From: Vibrio sp. ES.051
Lineage (GTDB): Bacteria; Pseudomonadota; Gammaproteobacteria; Enterobacterales; Vibrionaceae
Assembly (NCBI RefSeq): GCF_002563795.1
Contig: NZ_PDJL01000004.1
Location: 558,001 to 622,000, forward strand
Reading direction: 5' to 3'
DNA length: 64,000 nt
How positions within the stretch are numbered: position 1 is the first letter of the stretch; each line of letters begins with the position of its first letter. A model generated the notes under the pieces. It searched no databases. It had not been told where the DNA came from and was given only the letters and a program-made list of their open reading frames with translations. The translations under genes and the position numbers were made by a program. Shown one piece after another: positions 10,977-20,233 of the stretch.

Positions 10977-11204
10977 TTAACCCGCTAGAACGACCTGTTG
11001 GTGACTACGGCTGGTATTTTCGTGCTTGGAAAACGCGTTGGTAAACGACACGCTGCGAATTTTATACTGCTGTTGGTAAGCGAGGATAAAGTCACGAATT
11101 GCATCATTCACCGGAAATACGCAGTGAACGTCTAGCCCTTCTAAAAACTGATTGTCAGCCATATCCCAGAAGCTTTGAAGCGAATTACAAATGACGGTTT
11201 TCAT
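10977..11204 (-). CDS. Small conserved hypothetical protein
   Basis: A 75-residue ORF in the otherwise empty recD-argA interval, with balanced composition (CNSLQSFWDMADNQFLEGLD...) that reads like real protein and not a shadow. No known domain, signal peptide or membrane segment is recognised. No strong ribosome binding site precedes the ATG. I suspect a conserved small Vibrio protein because the ORF fills intergenic space opposite no other gene, but this is not certain. Confidence 0.5.
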   Translation of the reverse strand: MKTVICNSLQSFWDMADNQFLEGLDVHCVFPVNDAIRDFILAYQQQYKIRSVSFTNAFSKHENTSRSHQQVVLAG

Positions 11205-11533
11205 AACAGTGCTGGTCTCGGCTTATTAAAAGTCAGATTAACAACTGTCCTTGGTGTGCAATACCGGGCTAACTAGTTTTTTAATTGTCCGGCATTTTAG
11301 GGTGAAGGGGGTATATACCATCACCTAGATCCATTTGGATTGGTTGAAAACCAATCACTAGCGCGCGGAGTATAGCCAACCATGTGAGTATTGAAAAGCC
11401 TAGTTTTAAACCAAATTTAATGTAATGCTTTGCATATTTTATGTGACTGTATTTTAGGTGAACAATTACAGTGGATTATATTATAACCGCACAATACAGC
11501 TTGTCAGAGCGCGCAAGCATGTCTAATCGCGTT
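11205..11533. other. Intergenic region downstream of argA
   Basis: No gene is supported. It lies downstream of leftward argA and upstream of the small ORF at 10977-11204. AT-rich in its right half; no clear hairpin terminator. Confidence 0.4.
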
Positions 11534-12880
11534 CTATAAATCGAGTGCTAAGATTTTCGATTTGCGTTGGAAATTGTATAAGCCCTGTTTAGCGCCGGGC
11601 AAATAATCCACACTGACTTCGTAAAAACCTTGTTCTCGAAACCAATGTAAGCTGTGAGTCGTGAGGACAAAAACGTGGTCAATCCCTTCGGATTTAGAGC
11701 GGTGCTTCATGTAGTTCAGCAATAGCAAGCCGCGGTTACCGTCTCGGTAGTCAGGGTGGATAGCCACGCACGCCATTTCTGCCTTACGTTCTTCGAGGTA
11801 TGGGTATAGCGCTGCGCACCCGATAATCAAACCGTCTTTCTCGATGATGGTGAACTTTCCAATCTCTTGCTCCAATTGTTCTCTGGAGCGTCTGACGAGT
11901 ACGCCTTGCTCTTCGAGCGGACGAATAAGATCTAAGATACCACCGATATCGTCGATATTCGCTTGGCGAACTTGCTCCGCACTGGCCATCACCACTTGGG
12001 TGCCAATTCCATCGAAAGAGAACAGCTCCTGAATTAATGCACCATCGACTTTATAGCTGATCAAATGGCCGCGAGGGACGCCTGCACGACAAGCCGCGAT
12101 GGATCCCTTAAGAAAGCGCAAAGTACTGGTATTGTAATCTGAGTTAGGCGAGGTGTTTTCTGAGAGGGTTTTGATGACATGTTCAGCTTCCGTCGGAAGT
12201 AATTCTGCGACCGCATTGCCATTGTTATCGATCACACCTTGTTCAGAGCAGAAACCAATCAACTTATCTGCACCGAGTTTTATCGCAAGTTGTGTCGCAA
12301 CCTCTTCCGACAAGAGATTAAAGCATTCACCAGTGACCGAGCTTGCGATTGGACCTAAAAGAGTAATAGAGCCTTGATCCAGTGTTCGGTTTATAGCGTC
12401 GGTATCAATTCGGCGAATGCGTCCGCTGTGGCAATAATCGATCCCCTCATCAATCCCTAGTGGTTGAGCAATAATATAGTTTCCGCTGACGACGTTTAGT
12501 TGGGTCCCCGCCATTGGAGTATTGTTGAGACTCATAGAAAGGCGAGCTGTGATCGTCAGTTGTAGTTGTCCAGCGGCCTGCATAACAACGGATAAAGCGG
12601 ACTCATCGGTGATACGAATGTTTTTGTGGTATGGCGTCGTCAAATCTTGTTGTTCTAGTAATTGATTAATTTGAGGGCGCGCGCCATATACCACAACGAC
12701 TTTAATGCCAAGGCTGTGCATTAGAGCGATATCATTAATGATGTTGCCAAAGTTTTTGTGTGCAACCGCTTCTCCCCCGAGCATGATCACCATGATTTTG
12801 CCACGGTGTGCATTAACATAGGGTGTTGATTGACGGAATCCTTTTACGAGAGCGGTACTACGAATTTTCACTACTGCCAT
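11534..12880 (-). CDS. argA: Amino-acid N-acetyltransferase (N-acetylglutamate synthase)
   Basis: ArgA acetylates L-glutamate with acetyl-CoA, the first committed step of arginine synthesis. The 448-residue protein has an N-terminal amino-acid-kinase fold (about 25-290, [14 protein letters not shown]) and a C-terminal GNAT domain (about 300-448, with the acetyl-CoA loop near [14 protein letters not shown]). This is the classical E. coli-type fused enzyme. It is divergent from the DUF2850 gene, with an ARG-box-like sequence in the short region between them, consistent with ArgR control. Confidence 0.95.
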   Translation of the reverse strand: MAVVKIRSTALVKGFRQSTPYVNAHRGKIMVIMLGGEAVAHKNFGNIINDIALMHSLGIKVVVVYGARPQINQLLEQQDLTTPYHKNIRITDESALSVVMQAAGQLQLTITARLSMSLNNTPMAGTQLNVVSGNYIIAQPLGIDEGIDYCHSGRIRRIDTDAINRTLDQGSITLLGPIASSVTGECFNLLSEEVATQLAIKLGADKLIGFCSEQGVIDNNGNAVAELLPTEAEHVIKTLSENTSPNSDYNTSTLRFLKGSIAACRAGVPRGHLISYKVDGALIQELFSFDGIGTQVVMASAEQVRQANIDDIGGILDLIRPLEEQGVLVRRSREQLEQEIGKFTIIEKDGLIIGCAALYPYLEERKAEMACVAIHPDYRDGNRGLLLLNYMKHRSKSEGIDHVFVLTTHSLHWFREQGFYEVSVDYLPGAKQGLYNFQRKSKILALDL

Positions 12881-12905
12881 TCCCTTGTTTAGTTATGTTA
12901 AAATA

Positions 12906-12920
12906 ATGCCTTTTTATTCA
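12906..12920 (-). promoter_or_regulatory. ARG-box-like ArgR operator upstream of argA
   Basis: On the minus strand the sequence TGAATAAAAAGGCAT matches an ArgR half-site arrangement (TGAATAAAAATTCAT type) at 13 of 15 positions. It lies about 26-40 bases before the argA start, where an arginine repressor site is expected. Only one box is clear; ArgR usually binds two. Confidence 0.45.
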
Positions 12921-12940
12921 GTTTGTGGCAAGGTGAAATT

Positions 12941-13489
12941 TTGGAACAAAGCACAAACATATGGAGTAGGGTTCTTGGTCCTGTTATAGCGGAAAGTTAC
13001 AATGCCGGAGTCTTTTCTAAACTCGTGAACTTCATGCCTTCAGCTGTCAATAAGAATGCTGCGATCACTGCTTCAAATCTGTCAAAACCACCGAAGAAAT
13101 CAATGTTTCGTCAATGCCTAGAAGGTTCTCTGATCCTTTTAGCCGTCGTTGGAACCGTTATTGTGTGTATGCTATATGGTGATTTAATCACGCGATATAT
13201 TAACCCCCCGATTCAAAAATCGACGATTTACGGTCGTTGGGTCGAACAAGATGTGGCCCCCTATGCGCGTGAAGAGTTTGTGCTGAGTGAGCGTGGTGTT
13301 ACTGTCAATGGTTCAACGCTTGCCACCAGCTTTGATTTTGATGGTGATACTTTTTCATATAAAGTTGGCTCGAACGAGCGCCACTTTGATTTTGTCAGTA
13401 AACAACCAGCCGAAATGAAGTTGGATGCCAATGCGCATTATCTTCCGGTATTTCGCTTAGAAGAACACGCTGATTTGGTGGTGCGCTAG
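12941..13489 (+). CDS. DUF2850 family membrane-anchored protein
   Basis: About 182 residues. A single strong transmembrane segment (SLILLAVVGTVIVCMLYGDL) sits near residues 65-90, followed by a roughly 90-residue C-terminal domain beginning YGRWVEQDVAPYAREEF, the pattern of the DUF2850 family. Function unknown; the C-terminal domain is probably periplasmic. The TTG at 12941 is preferred because AGGTG lies six bases upstream; an in-frame TTG at 12923 has no such site. Its promoter region is shared with argA. Confidence 0.7.
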   Translation: MEQSTNIWSRVLGPVIAESYNAGVFSKLVNFMPSAVNKNAAITASNLSKPPKKSMFRQCLEGSLILLAVVGTVIVCMLYGDLITRYINPPIQKSTIYGRWVEQDVAPYAREEFVLSERGVTVNGSTLATSFDFDGDTFSYKVGSNERHFDFVSKQPAEMKLDANAHYLPVFRLEEHADLVVR

Positions 13490-13726
13490 CGGTTTTCACG
13501 TGAAGGTGTAAAGACTCTCCTTTTGAAAGTAGCAACATCATTTTCAGACATTGTCTGGACAATTCTGTCATTCCTCTACTGATATCATGTGCGCATCTCT
13601 AAATGGATGAAGTGACAACAGGTAAATGGAGAGGCTTAGTGTTGAAACATTTTGTCGTCGCTTTTCAATTGCGTCATTGGCTTTTGTTTGTCATCCTTTT
13701 GCTACCTTCTATTACGGAAAAGTCAC

Positions 13727-14827
13727 GTGTTAAAAAAACTCCTTCCAATCGTTACTTTGAGCCTACTTTTTGGTTGTGCTCAGCAAAATGATCGCGCTCA
13801 GCAATACCTTGATGATGAGTTCTCTCAGGTCTTGAACAAAGTGGAGGTCGTTGAGTCCAACAAACCACGCGATTTTACTGAATTTAATAAGCAAGCCGAG
13901 CAGGTGGTGATTAACTCACCGTCGATGGCGCTGATGTATCTACCGCTATACCAACGATTGAGTGAATGGGCGCAACAAAGCGGCGAAACCAACGCCTTGA
14001 GTGCGTATGGTATTCAAGCGGCGCAGTTAGGCGGCGGCGATAAAAAAGGAAATGTCTTATTTACGGGTTACTATTCTCCGGTAATGGAATTGCGTCATCA
14101 ACCCAATGACGTATTTAAATACCCCGTTTACGGCAAGCCAAATTGTACATCTGATTGTCCAACACGTGCTGAGATCTATAATGGCGAGCTAGAAGGAAAA
14201 GGGCTGGTATTAGGTTATGCGCCGAATCGTATCGATCCATTTATGATGGAAGTGCAGGGCAGTGGCTACGTGCACTTTGAGGATGACGACACGTTGGAAT
14301 ACTTTGCGTACGCGGGAAAGAACAATAAAGCTTACGTCAGTATTGGCCGAATTTTGATTGAACGTGGTGAAGTGCCGCGTGAAAAAATGTCACTCAAGGC
14401 TATCAAAGAGTGGGTGTTGGCAAATGATGAAGCAACGGTCCGTGAGTTGTTAGAGCAAAATCCATCGTATGTGTTCTTTGCGCCGAAAGCAGAAGCGCCA
14501 GTCACGGGGTCGGCGGGGATTCCCTTGCTGCCGATGGCATCGGTGGCGGGTGACCGTTCAATCTTTCCTATGGGGACGCCGATTCTAGCAGAAGTGCCCT
14601 TATTGAATGCTGATGGAACTTGGAGCGGCGCGCATCAACTTCGAATTTTAATCGTTCTCGATACCGGCGGTGCGGTAAAACAGAATCATTTGGATCTTTA
14701 TCATGGTATTGGTGCGAGAGCAGGAACAGAAGCGGGGCACTACAAGCATTTTGGTCGAGTGTGGAAGTTAGGGTTAGAAAATACGCCCACTCAAGCGCCT
14801 TGGGCTTTATCGCCAGAAAAGTTATAA
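13727..14827 (+). CDS. mltA: Membrane-bound lytic murein transglycosylase A
   Basis: MltA cleaves the MurNAc-GlcNAc bond of peptidoglycan, leaving 1,6-anhydro ends, from the inner face of the outer membrane. The GTG start at 13727 (GGAA eight bases upstream) gives a lipoprotein signal ending in the lipobox LLFG-C; a longer in-frame start at 13652 would bury the signal. The C-terminal motif LDTGGAVKQNHLDLYHG contains the catalytic Asp region of the family. Length (366 aa) fits. The following terminator separates it from tcdA. Confidence 0.93.
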   Translation: MLKKLLPIVTLSLLFGCAQQNDRAQQYLDDEFSQVLNKVEVVESNKPRDFTEFNKQAEQVVINSPSMALMYLPLYQRLSEWAQQSGETNALSAYGIQAAQLGGGDKKGNVLFTGYYSPVMELRHQPNDVFKYPVYGKPNCTSDCPTRAEIYNGELEGKGLVLGYAPNRIDPFMMEVQGSGYVHFEDDDTLEYFAYAGKNNKAYVSIGRILIERGEVPREKMSLKAIKEWVLANDEATVRELLEQNPSYVFFAPKAEAPVTGSAGIPLLPMASVAGDRSIFPMGTPILAEVPLLNADGTWSGAHQLRILIVLDTGGAVKQNHLDLYHGIGARAGTEAGHYKHFGRVWKLGLENTPTQAPWALSPEKL

Positions 14828-14877
14828 TAGCCGTTTGATGTAAAGAGGGCTCCCTCTTGCTCATCTAGACATTTCTC

Positions 14878-14912
14878 AAAAGAGTGCGTATAAAACGCAC
14901 TCTTTGTTTTTC
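14878..14912 (+). terminator. Terminator between mltA and tcdA
   Basis: The stem AAAGAGTGCGT/ACGCACTCTTT is followed by a T-rich run. It lies only about 25 bases before the tcdA start, so tcdA either has a promoter overlapping it or relies on read-through. Confidence 0.8.
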
Positions 14913-14934
14913 TATCGCTCATCTGGACTTCAAT

Positions 14935-15744
14935 ATGCGTGAACTCGATACTCCGGCCTCTGACAGCTACAATCAACGTTTTGGCGGCACACGCCGTCTT
15001 TATGGTAACAGTGAAGTAGAGATCCTTCGCGCAGCCCACATTTGTGTGATTGGTATTGGTGGCGTGGGTTCATGGGCAGTTGAAGCACTAGCACGTACTG
15101 GTATTGGTGAGCTAACGCTGATCGACATGGACGACGTGTGTGTAACCAATATCAACCGTCAAATTCATGCTATGTCTGGCACCGTGGGTCAAAGCAAGAT
15201 TGAAGTGATGGCCGAACGCGTGAAGCTGATCAATCCAGAATGTAAAGTCAATCTGATAGACGATTTCATCACGCCAGATAACCAACATGAGTACTTAAGT
15301 AAAGCGTTCGACTACGTGTTGGATGCGATCGACAGTGTGAAAGCAAAAGCTTCTTTACTGGCTTACTGCCGTAGCAATAAGATCAAAGTGATCACAACGG
15401 GTGGCGCTGGTGGTCAAACTGATCCGACGCAGATTATGGTGGCTGATTTGACGAAGACGATTCAAGACCCACTGGCGAAGAAGATCAAAGATACCTTGCG
15501 ACGCCATCATAATTTCCCTAAAAATCCTGCACGTAAGTTCGGTATTGATTGTGTGTTCTCAACGGAGCAACTGAAGTATCCGCAAGCGGATGGCTCGGTA
15601 TGTGGGATCAAATCGACCGCGGAAGGCCCAAAGCGAATGGATTGTGCCAGTGGTTTTGGTGCGGCAACGGTCGTGACTGCCACGTTCGGTTTTGTGGCGG
15701 TATCGCGCATCGTTGAAAAGCTGATTCAAAAGTACAAAATATAA
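14935..15744 (+). CDS. tcdA: tRNA threonylcarbamoyladenosine dehydratase
   Basis: TcdA (CsdL) cyclises t6A37 of ANN-reading tRNAs to ct6A using ATP. It has the E1-like/ThiF fold: the nucleotide-binding glycine loop VIGIGGVGSWAVEALARTGIG, the adenylation Asp/Asn/Arg region DMDDVCVTNINRQ, and a distal region with VCG. The start at 14935 (MRELDTPASDSYNQRF) gives the normal length of 269 aa; an upstream ATG at 14884 falls inside the terminator hairpin and is rejected. csdE is 33 bases downstream, and csdA is convergent nearby, so the full CsdA-CsdE-TcdA set is present. Confidence 0.95.
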   Translation: MRELDTPASDSYNQRFGGTRRLYGNSEVEILRAAHICVIGIGGVGSWAVEALARTGIGELTLIDMDDVCVTNINRQIHAMSGTVGQSKIEVMAERVKLINPECKVNLIDDFITPDNQHEYLSKAFDYVLDAIDSVKAKASLLAYCRSNKIKVITTGGAGGQTDPTQIMVADLTKTIQDPLAKKIKDTLRRHHNFPKNPARKFGIDCVFSTEQLKYPQADGSVCGIKSTAEGPKRMDCASGFGAATVVTATFGFVAVSRIVEKLIQKYKI

Positions 15745-15777
15745 CTAGCCCCAAAGTATCAGAGAGAAGAGTACATC

Positions 15778-16206
15778 ATGACTGATTTTCCAGTGTCTCC
15801 ATTTGGCCGTGACATCACGAGCGATGATATTGTCACCACTATGCAGCAGTTTAAAGGTTGGGAAGATCGCTACCGTCAGGTCATTCAATGGGGTAAAAAA
15901 CTGCCCAAAATGCCGGAAGGACTTAAATCAGAGCAAGTGACGGTGTCCGGTTGCGAAAGCATGGTATGGTTGGTAAGCCAAGAGCAAGATGGTGTTTGGT
16001 CTTTCTGTGCTGACTCTGATGCACGTATTGTCCGTGGCTTGATTGCGTTAGTGATGGCGGCTTACGACGATAAAAGTGCTGAGCAAATTCAAGCTTTTGA
16101 TATTGATGCTTACTTCGAACAACTGGGATTAATTGCTCATTTGAGTCCATCTCGTGGCAATGGTTTAAAAGCGATTGTTGAGCAAATCAAAGCGCAAGCC
16201 CAATAA
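15778..16206 (+). CDS. csdE: Sulfur acceptor protein CsdE (SufE-like)
   Basis: CsdE (142 aa) accepts persulfide sulfur from CsdA and interacts with TcdA/CsdL. The SufE-fold sequence contains the acceptor cysteine in VTVSGCESMVWLV. The gene follows tcdA on the same strand after 33 bases, presumably in the same transcript, and converges with csdA across a shared bidirectional terminator. Confidence 0.93.
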   Translation: MTDFPVSPFGRDITSDDIVTTMQQFKGWEDRYRQVIQWGKKLPKMPEGLKSEQVTVSGCESMVWLVSQEQDGVWSFCADSDARIVRGLIALVMAAYDDKSAEQIQAFDIDAYFEQLGLIAHLSPSRGNGLKAIVEQIKAQAQ

Positions 16207-16233
16207 CGGCTTAACATACAGACAAGAAGAGAT

Positions 16234-16269
16234 AAAAGGGTTGAAACCAAATGGCTTCAACCCTTTTTT
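16234..16269. terminator. Bidirectional terminator between csdE and csdA
   Basis: The perfect arms AAAAGGGTTGAA and TTCAACCCTTTT, with a ten-base loop, carry an A run on the left and a T run on the right. It therefore serves both convergent transcripts. Confidence 0.88.
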
Positions 16270-16288
16270 ACATCGATAGACAGTGAGT

Positions 16289-17500
16289 TTACAGCATATC
16301 GACGGCTTTCTCGACGGCAGTAATAAGCTTATCAACATCTTCTAACGTGTTGTAAATACCAAATGAAACACGGACCGTCCCTTTGACATTCAGTGCGTCC
16401 ATTAGCGGGTGAGCACAATGATGCCCTGCGCGAACGGCGATGCCTTGTTGATCCAGAAGTGTGGCTATATCTTGATGGTGAACGCCGTCCATGACGAAAG
16501 TCAGTCCTGATGCATTTGGCTGATACCCTAGAATATGGATATCCTCCATTCGATTTAGCGCTTGGTAGGTTTTATCTTGAAGTGCATGAAGGTGGCTTTC
16601 CACTTGTTGATGGTTAAACTCTTGATACCATTCAATGGCTTTTGCTAGTGCGATGGCACCTGCGACGTTTGGTGTACCAGCTTCGAACTTTCCTGGCAGC
16701 GCAGAAAAGGTTGTTTTTTCAAACGACACTTTTTCCACCATTTTACCGCCGCCGTGCCAAGGTGGCATCGCTTCTAGCAATTCAAGCTTGCCATACAGCA
16801 CGCCAATGCCTGTCGGAGCATAAAGTTTGTGACCAGAGAACACGTAAAAGTCGATGTCGAGATCGGCAAGGTTCAGTGGTTCATGAACAACACCTTGCGC
16901 GCCGTCGACAACCACGACTGCGCCTACATCGTGTGCTAAAGACGTAATTTTCTCTATCGGTTGACGAGAACCGGTCACGTTGGTGATTTGCGCGCAAGCG
17001 ACGATCTTACACCGTTCAGAAAGCAGGGTAGTAAAGGCTTGCATATCAAACTGACAGTCTGGAGTCATAGGCACCTTAATGATTTTAGCGCCCGTTTGCT
17101 CTGCCACAATTTGCCATGGAACGATATTCGCGTGATGTTCCATTTCGCTGATCAAGATTTCATCACCCGATTTTAACGTACAACGAGCATAGGTTTGAGC
17201 GATCAGGTTAAGGGCTTCTGTCGCCCCTCGCGTCCAGATAACTTCTTTACTGCTTGCCGCACCGATAAAATCGGCAACCACTTCTCGCGCCGCCTCAAAC
17301 TGGCTGGTGGCATTGGCCGTTAAGCGATGGCTACCACGATGAACATTGGCATTTTGAGCACTGTAATAGTGACTAATGACATCAATAACACATTGCGGCT
17401 TTTGCGTTGTCGCCGCACTATCAAGATACACCAGCGATGAATCATTAATAGCTTGATTAAAAACGGGAAACTGCTTGCGTACAGCGTTTACGTCAAACAT
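16289..17500 (-). CDS. csdA: Cysteine desulfurase CsdA
   Basis: A PLP enzyme (403 aa) that removes sulfur from cysteine and passes it to CsdE. Visible motifs are the N-terminal YLDSAATTQKP, the PLP-lysine region VFSGHKLYAPTGIGVLYG, and the active-site cysteine in RAGHHCAHPL. It is a group II (SufS/CsdA) type. The ATG overlaps the stop of yajL by one base, so panE-yajL-csdA form a tightly packed leftward operon. Confidence 0.95.
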   Translation of the reverse strand: MFDVNAVRKQFPVFNQAINDSSLVYLDSAATTQKPQCVIDVISHYYSAQNANVHRGSHRLTANATSQFEAAREVVADFIGAASSKEVIWTRGATEALNLIAQTYARCTLKSGDEILISEMEHHANIVPWQIVAEQTGAKIIKVPMTPDCQFDMQAFTTLLSERCKIVACAQITNVTGSRQPIEKITSLAHDVGAVVVVDGAQGVVHEPLNLADLDIDFYVFSGHKLYAPTGIGVLYGKLELLEAMPPWHGGGKMVEKVSFEKTTFSALPGKFEAGTPNVAGAIALAKAIEWYQEFNHQQVESHLHALQDKTYQALNRMEDIHILGYQPNASGLTFVMDGVHHQDIATLLDQQGIAVRAGHHCAHPLMDALNVKGTVRVSFGIYNTLEDVDKLITAVEKAVDML

Positions 17501-18099
17501 TATTCTTCACCAAGCTTGTGATAGTGCAGAGTCGGAAGCGGGATCATAGGCTCAGCCACCGACCATGCATGCTGTTTACCTGAAAGTTGAATGATCACTT
17601 CCATCGCAAACTCTAATGCGGTTCCAGGTCCCTGACTGGTGATCAGGTTATGGTTGATATCAAAAGTCACGCGTTTACTACGCCATTTCTCTTCTGGGAT
17701 ATGAGACTGAAAGCTAGGGTGACAGGTCATTAGGGCTTGCGGAAAAAGATCATGATGTTGCAACACCAATGCAGGGGCGGCACAGATAGCCGCAACCAGT
17801 TTGCCCTCGTAAATATGTTGTTTAAGGATTTCTATCATTACTGTGCTATCGCGAAAAACCTCTGCTCCGCCTACGCCGCCTGGCAGAGTAATAACGTCGA
17901 ACTCACTATCGGCGATATCTACCAGCTTACAATCCGCGGTTAACGTTACGCCGCGAGAGGCTTTCATCGTCAATGCACCATCAAAAGCAGCACTCGCTAC
18001 CGTGACGTCGTATCCTGCACGAACCATCATATCGATAATGGTCACGGCTTCCATTTCTTCGGTTCCTGGCGCGATAGGTACTAAGATTTTTTGATTCAT
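17500..18099 (-). CDS. yajL: DJ-1/PfpI family protein YajL (protein deglycase/chaperone-like)
   Basis: The 199-residue protein has the DJ-1 superfamily fold. The nucleophile-elbow cysteine is in VAAICAAPALVL, with the preceding Glu in the N-terminal PGTEEMEA segment. DJ-1/YajL proteins are linked to oxidative stress protection and glyoxal/methylglyoxal damage repair; the exact activity is debated. It overlaps panE by four bases (ATGA) and csdA by one, indicating coupled translation. Confidence 0.9.
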   Translation of the reverse strand: MNQKILVPIAPGTEEMEAVTIIDMMVRAGYDVTVASAAFDGALTMKASRGVTLTADCKLVDIADSEFDVITLPGGVGGAEVFRDSTVMIEILKQHIYEGKLVAAICAAPALVLQHHDLFPQALMTCHPSFQSHIPEEKWRSKRVTFDINHNLITSQGPGTALEFAMEVIIQLSGKQHAWSVAEPMIPLPTLHYHKLGEE

Positions 18100-18989
18100 T
18101 GTTGTGTCCAGCTTTGCTCTATCTGTTTGATTTTTTGGTAAAGTTTCATATTTTCAGGCACTTCGATGTGATGTTTTTTTGCAGCTTGGAGTAAGTAACC
18201 CGTAATAAAGTCGATTTCCGTTCGGCGTTGGTGAAATACATCTTGTTTCATTGAAGAGTAGTTCTCGGCCGTCGCCTTTACCACTTGCATAATCATATCG
18301 AAAAGAGAGCAAAACTCGATGGCAATGCCTTCTTTGTTCATCACCTTAACCAATTCTTTAGTGATATTTTCAAGAGAAACTTTAAACGCTGAAGCCGCAA
18401 GAGCGCCATTGTTACACTGATGAATGGCGGTAAGTGGGTTGATAGCACAATTGATGGCGAGTTTTGTCCATAACGCAGTATGAATGTTGGGACTCCAAGA
18501 GACTTCTGGCAATGCGTGATCCATGACGTCTTGCAGAAAAACACACTGCGTACCTTTGGCATTGAAGCCACCTATTTGTGTGTGTCCGAGGCCAGTATGT
18601 CGCACTTGTTCGCGACTTGGCTTGTATGCGCCGTGTGTGGTAGTGGCTATCACAATCGGGTTCTCTGGAAACAGGCTATTCACCGTGGCAGTCGTACCCA
18701 TGCCGTTGTGCATCAGCATGATAACCGTGTCTGGGTTGATATGTGACATGAGAGGTCGAATAGCCTCCTCCACTTGCCAAGCTTTGACGGTGACCAAGAT
18801 GAGATCTGCATGGTTTACCGCAGAGATAGCTTGATTACAAAAGGTCGTTGCAGGCGAGTCATCCAGTTGAAGCGTTTGTTGGCTCTCTGAACGTCTTCCC
18901 CACAAGGAAACATTGTGCCCAGCACGTTGGAGTTTTGTCGCCCAGAGTGAGCCGATTGCTCCGGGGCCGAGAATAAGAATGTTCACCAA
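18096..18989 (-). CDS. panE: 2-dehydropantoate 2-reductase
   Basis: PanE/ApbA (297 aa) reduces ketopantoate to pantoate with NADPH in pantothenate synthesis. The N-terminal Rossmann glycine motif ILGPGAIGSLW and the region with LVTVKAWQVEEA are typical. The catalytic Lys region lies near WTKLAINCAINPLTAI. It is first in the leftward panE-yajL-csdA group. A strong bidirectional terminator lies between its upstream side and ompK's 3' end. Confidence 0.92.
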   Translation of the reverse strand: MVNILILGPGAIGSLWATKLQRAGHNVSLWGRRSESQQTLQLDDSPATTFCNQAISAVNHADLILVTVKAWQVEEAIRPLMSHINPDTVIMLMHNGMGTTATVNSLFPENPIVIATTTHGAYKPSREQVRHTGLGHTQIGGFNAKGTQCVFLQDVMDHALPEVSWSPNIHTALWTKLAINCAINPLTAIHQCNNGALAASAFKVSLENITKELVKVMNKEGIAIEFCSLFDMIMQVVKATAENYSSMKQDVFHQRRTEIDFITGYLLQAAKKHHIEVPENMKLYQKIKQIEQSWTQQ

Positions 18990-19046
18990 ACGCTCTCATT
19001 AAAAAGGTTTGCTGCAAGGATAATGAGGGAAAAAAGGAAAGCAAAT

Positions 19047-19074
19047 AAAAATGGCGCCAAAAGGCGCCATTTTT
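19047..19074. terminator. Terminator after ompK
   Basis: The hairpin ATGGCGCC-AAAA-GGCGCCAT is flanked by an A run and a T run. It ends leftward ompK transcription before panE. Confidence 0.85.
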
Positions 19075-19094
19075 GAGGGAACTTATCGGTTCTA

Positions 19095-19910
19095 TTAGAA
19101 CTTGTAAGTGACAGCAACGTAGTGACCAGGGCCTGATGACTTAGATTTTGTCGAAGGATCCCATGGAAGGCCAGTGCCGTCTTCGAAACCGTATACGTCA
19201 TGGTATAGTTTTAGGCCATAACCGATTGCAAAACGGTCAGAATGCCAGTAAATACCGTTAAACATTGCGCCGCCGTTACTAACTTGAGAGTACTCGTCTT
19301 TCATACCAAATTGATAATCGATGTAACCTTGATAAGAGATGAATGAACCGTTCTCAAAGAAGTAGAAAGGTTTGAACCAGTTAGTCGAGATTTGGAAGCC
19401 GTTCCAGTCTTTAACACCTGAGTCGTATGTTCCGTATAGGTTTAGGCCCATTTTACCGAACCAAGGTACCATTACGTCAGAGCCTAGACCCACTTTTTGC
19501 GTGTTAACACCACCGTTATTACCGTCCCATTCGAAAAGGGTTGATAGATATAGTTCTTGAACAGGCCCGAAAGATAGGTCTTTACCAGTTACCGCATCTA
19601 GAGAAACACGAGGCGCGAACTTCATAAAGATTTTGCCATCTTTATCAGCTTTATCACTGTTGCTGTCGGAAGTTAGATTGAATACGTCAACGTAACCGTA
19701 GAGATCGAAGATGCCAGAGCGACCGCCGAATTCCATTTCTAGATAATCGTGAGTCGACTCGTACGGGCCTTTTTCATTTATTGCACCCATTAGGTTGAAT
19801 TGCATCCACTTGTAATCGTTTTTGTGGATATCGCCGTCAGAGTAATCTGCCGCCATAACTGGCGCTGAAGTAGCCGCTAAAAGGCCAAGAGCTAATAGTG
19901 ATTTACGCAT
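19095..19910 (-). CDS. ompK: Outer membrane protein OmpK (Tsx-like channel, vibriophage receptor family)
   Basis: The 271-residue precursor has a cleavable signal peptide (MRKSLLALGLLAATSAPVMA) and a beta-barrel pattern ending in Phe (YVAVTYKF), the sorting signal of outer membrane porins. It belongs to the nucleoside-channel Tsx/OmpK family; OmpK is the known receptor for phage KVP40 in vibrios. Surface-loop residues are the expected variable part. It is transcribed alone between its own promoter region (19911-20233) and a strong terminator. Confidence 0.9.
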   Translation of the reverse strand: MRKSLLALGLLAATSAPVMAADYSDGDIHKNDYKWMQFNLMGAINEKGPYESTHDYLEMEFGGRSGIFDLYGYVDVFNLTSDSNSDKADKDGKIFMKFAPRVSLDAVTGKDLSFGPVQELYLSTLFEWDGNNGGVNTQKVGLGSDVMVPWFGKMGLNLYGTYDSGVKDWNGFQISTNWFKPFYFFENGSFISYQGYIDYQFGMKDEYSQVSNGGAMFNGIYWHSDRFAIGYGLKLYHDVYGFEDGTGLPWDPSTKSKSSGPGHYVAVTYKF

Positions 19911-20233
19911 AAGGGGACTCTCTATGTTTGTTATGATTCAGAACACGCAATCTGTGCTGCGCTTTCCAATTGGCTGGAATAATAGCGATAAAAATCGCAA
20001 ATGAAAGTGATAAAGGGTGCAAAATTGAACGTTTTTGGTGAGGTTTGTCACGGAATTATCTTTATTTACGGAACTTTTTGAGCGTTGCATTGGTTTGCAG
20101 TGAGTTTGTGATTCGCGTCTGTTTGTTGGGCGATTTTGTGACTTTTTAAGCCAGTCGATTAACCAACATAAATCGTTAGTGATCGGAATAATAAGGGAGT
20201 CGTATGTATCGGTGAATCAAAGAGGACGTTTGA
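19911..20233. other. Divergent regulatory region between ompK and the LON-domain gene
   Basis: About 320 bp, AT-rich, without a gene. It must hold the promoters for ompK (leftward) and for the LON/DUF4397/sigma set (rightward). A GGAACTT sequence at 20070-20076 resembles an extracytoplasmic sigma -35 element, but no matching -10 follows at the proper distance. Confidence 0.4.

Noticed and set aside
13652..13726. Longer start for MltA
   Set aside because: It would put about 25 residues before the lipoprotein signal and hide it; GTG 13727 has a ribosome binding site and gives a normal lipobox position.
14884..14934. Upstream ATG for TcdA
   Set aside because: It lies inside the mltA terminator hairpin, and the extra residues are unlike the family.
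20070..20097. Extracytoplasmic sigma promoter from GGAACTT
   Set aside because: No fitting -10 element follows at 16-17 bases, so the match is probably chance.
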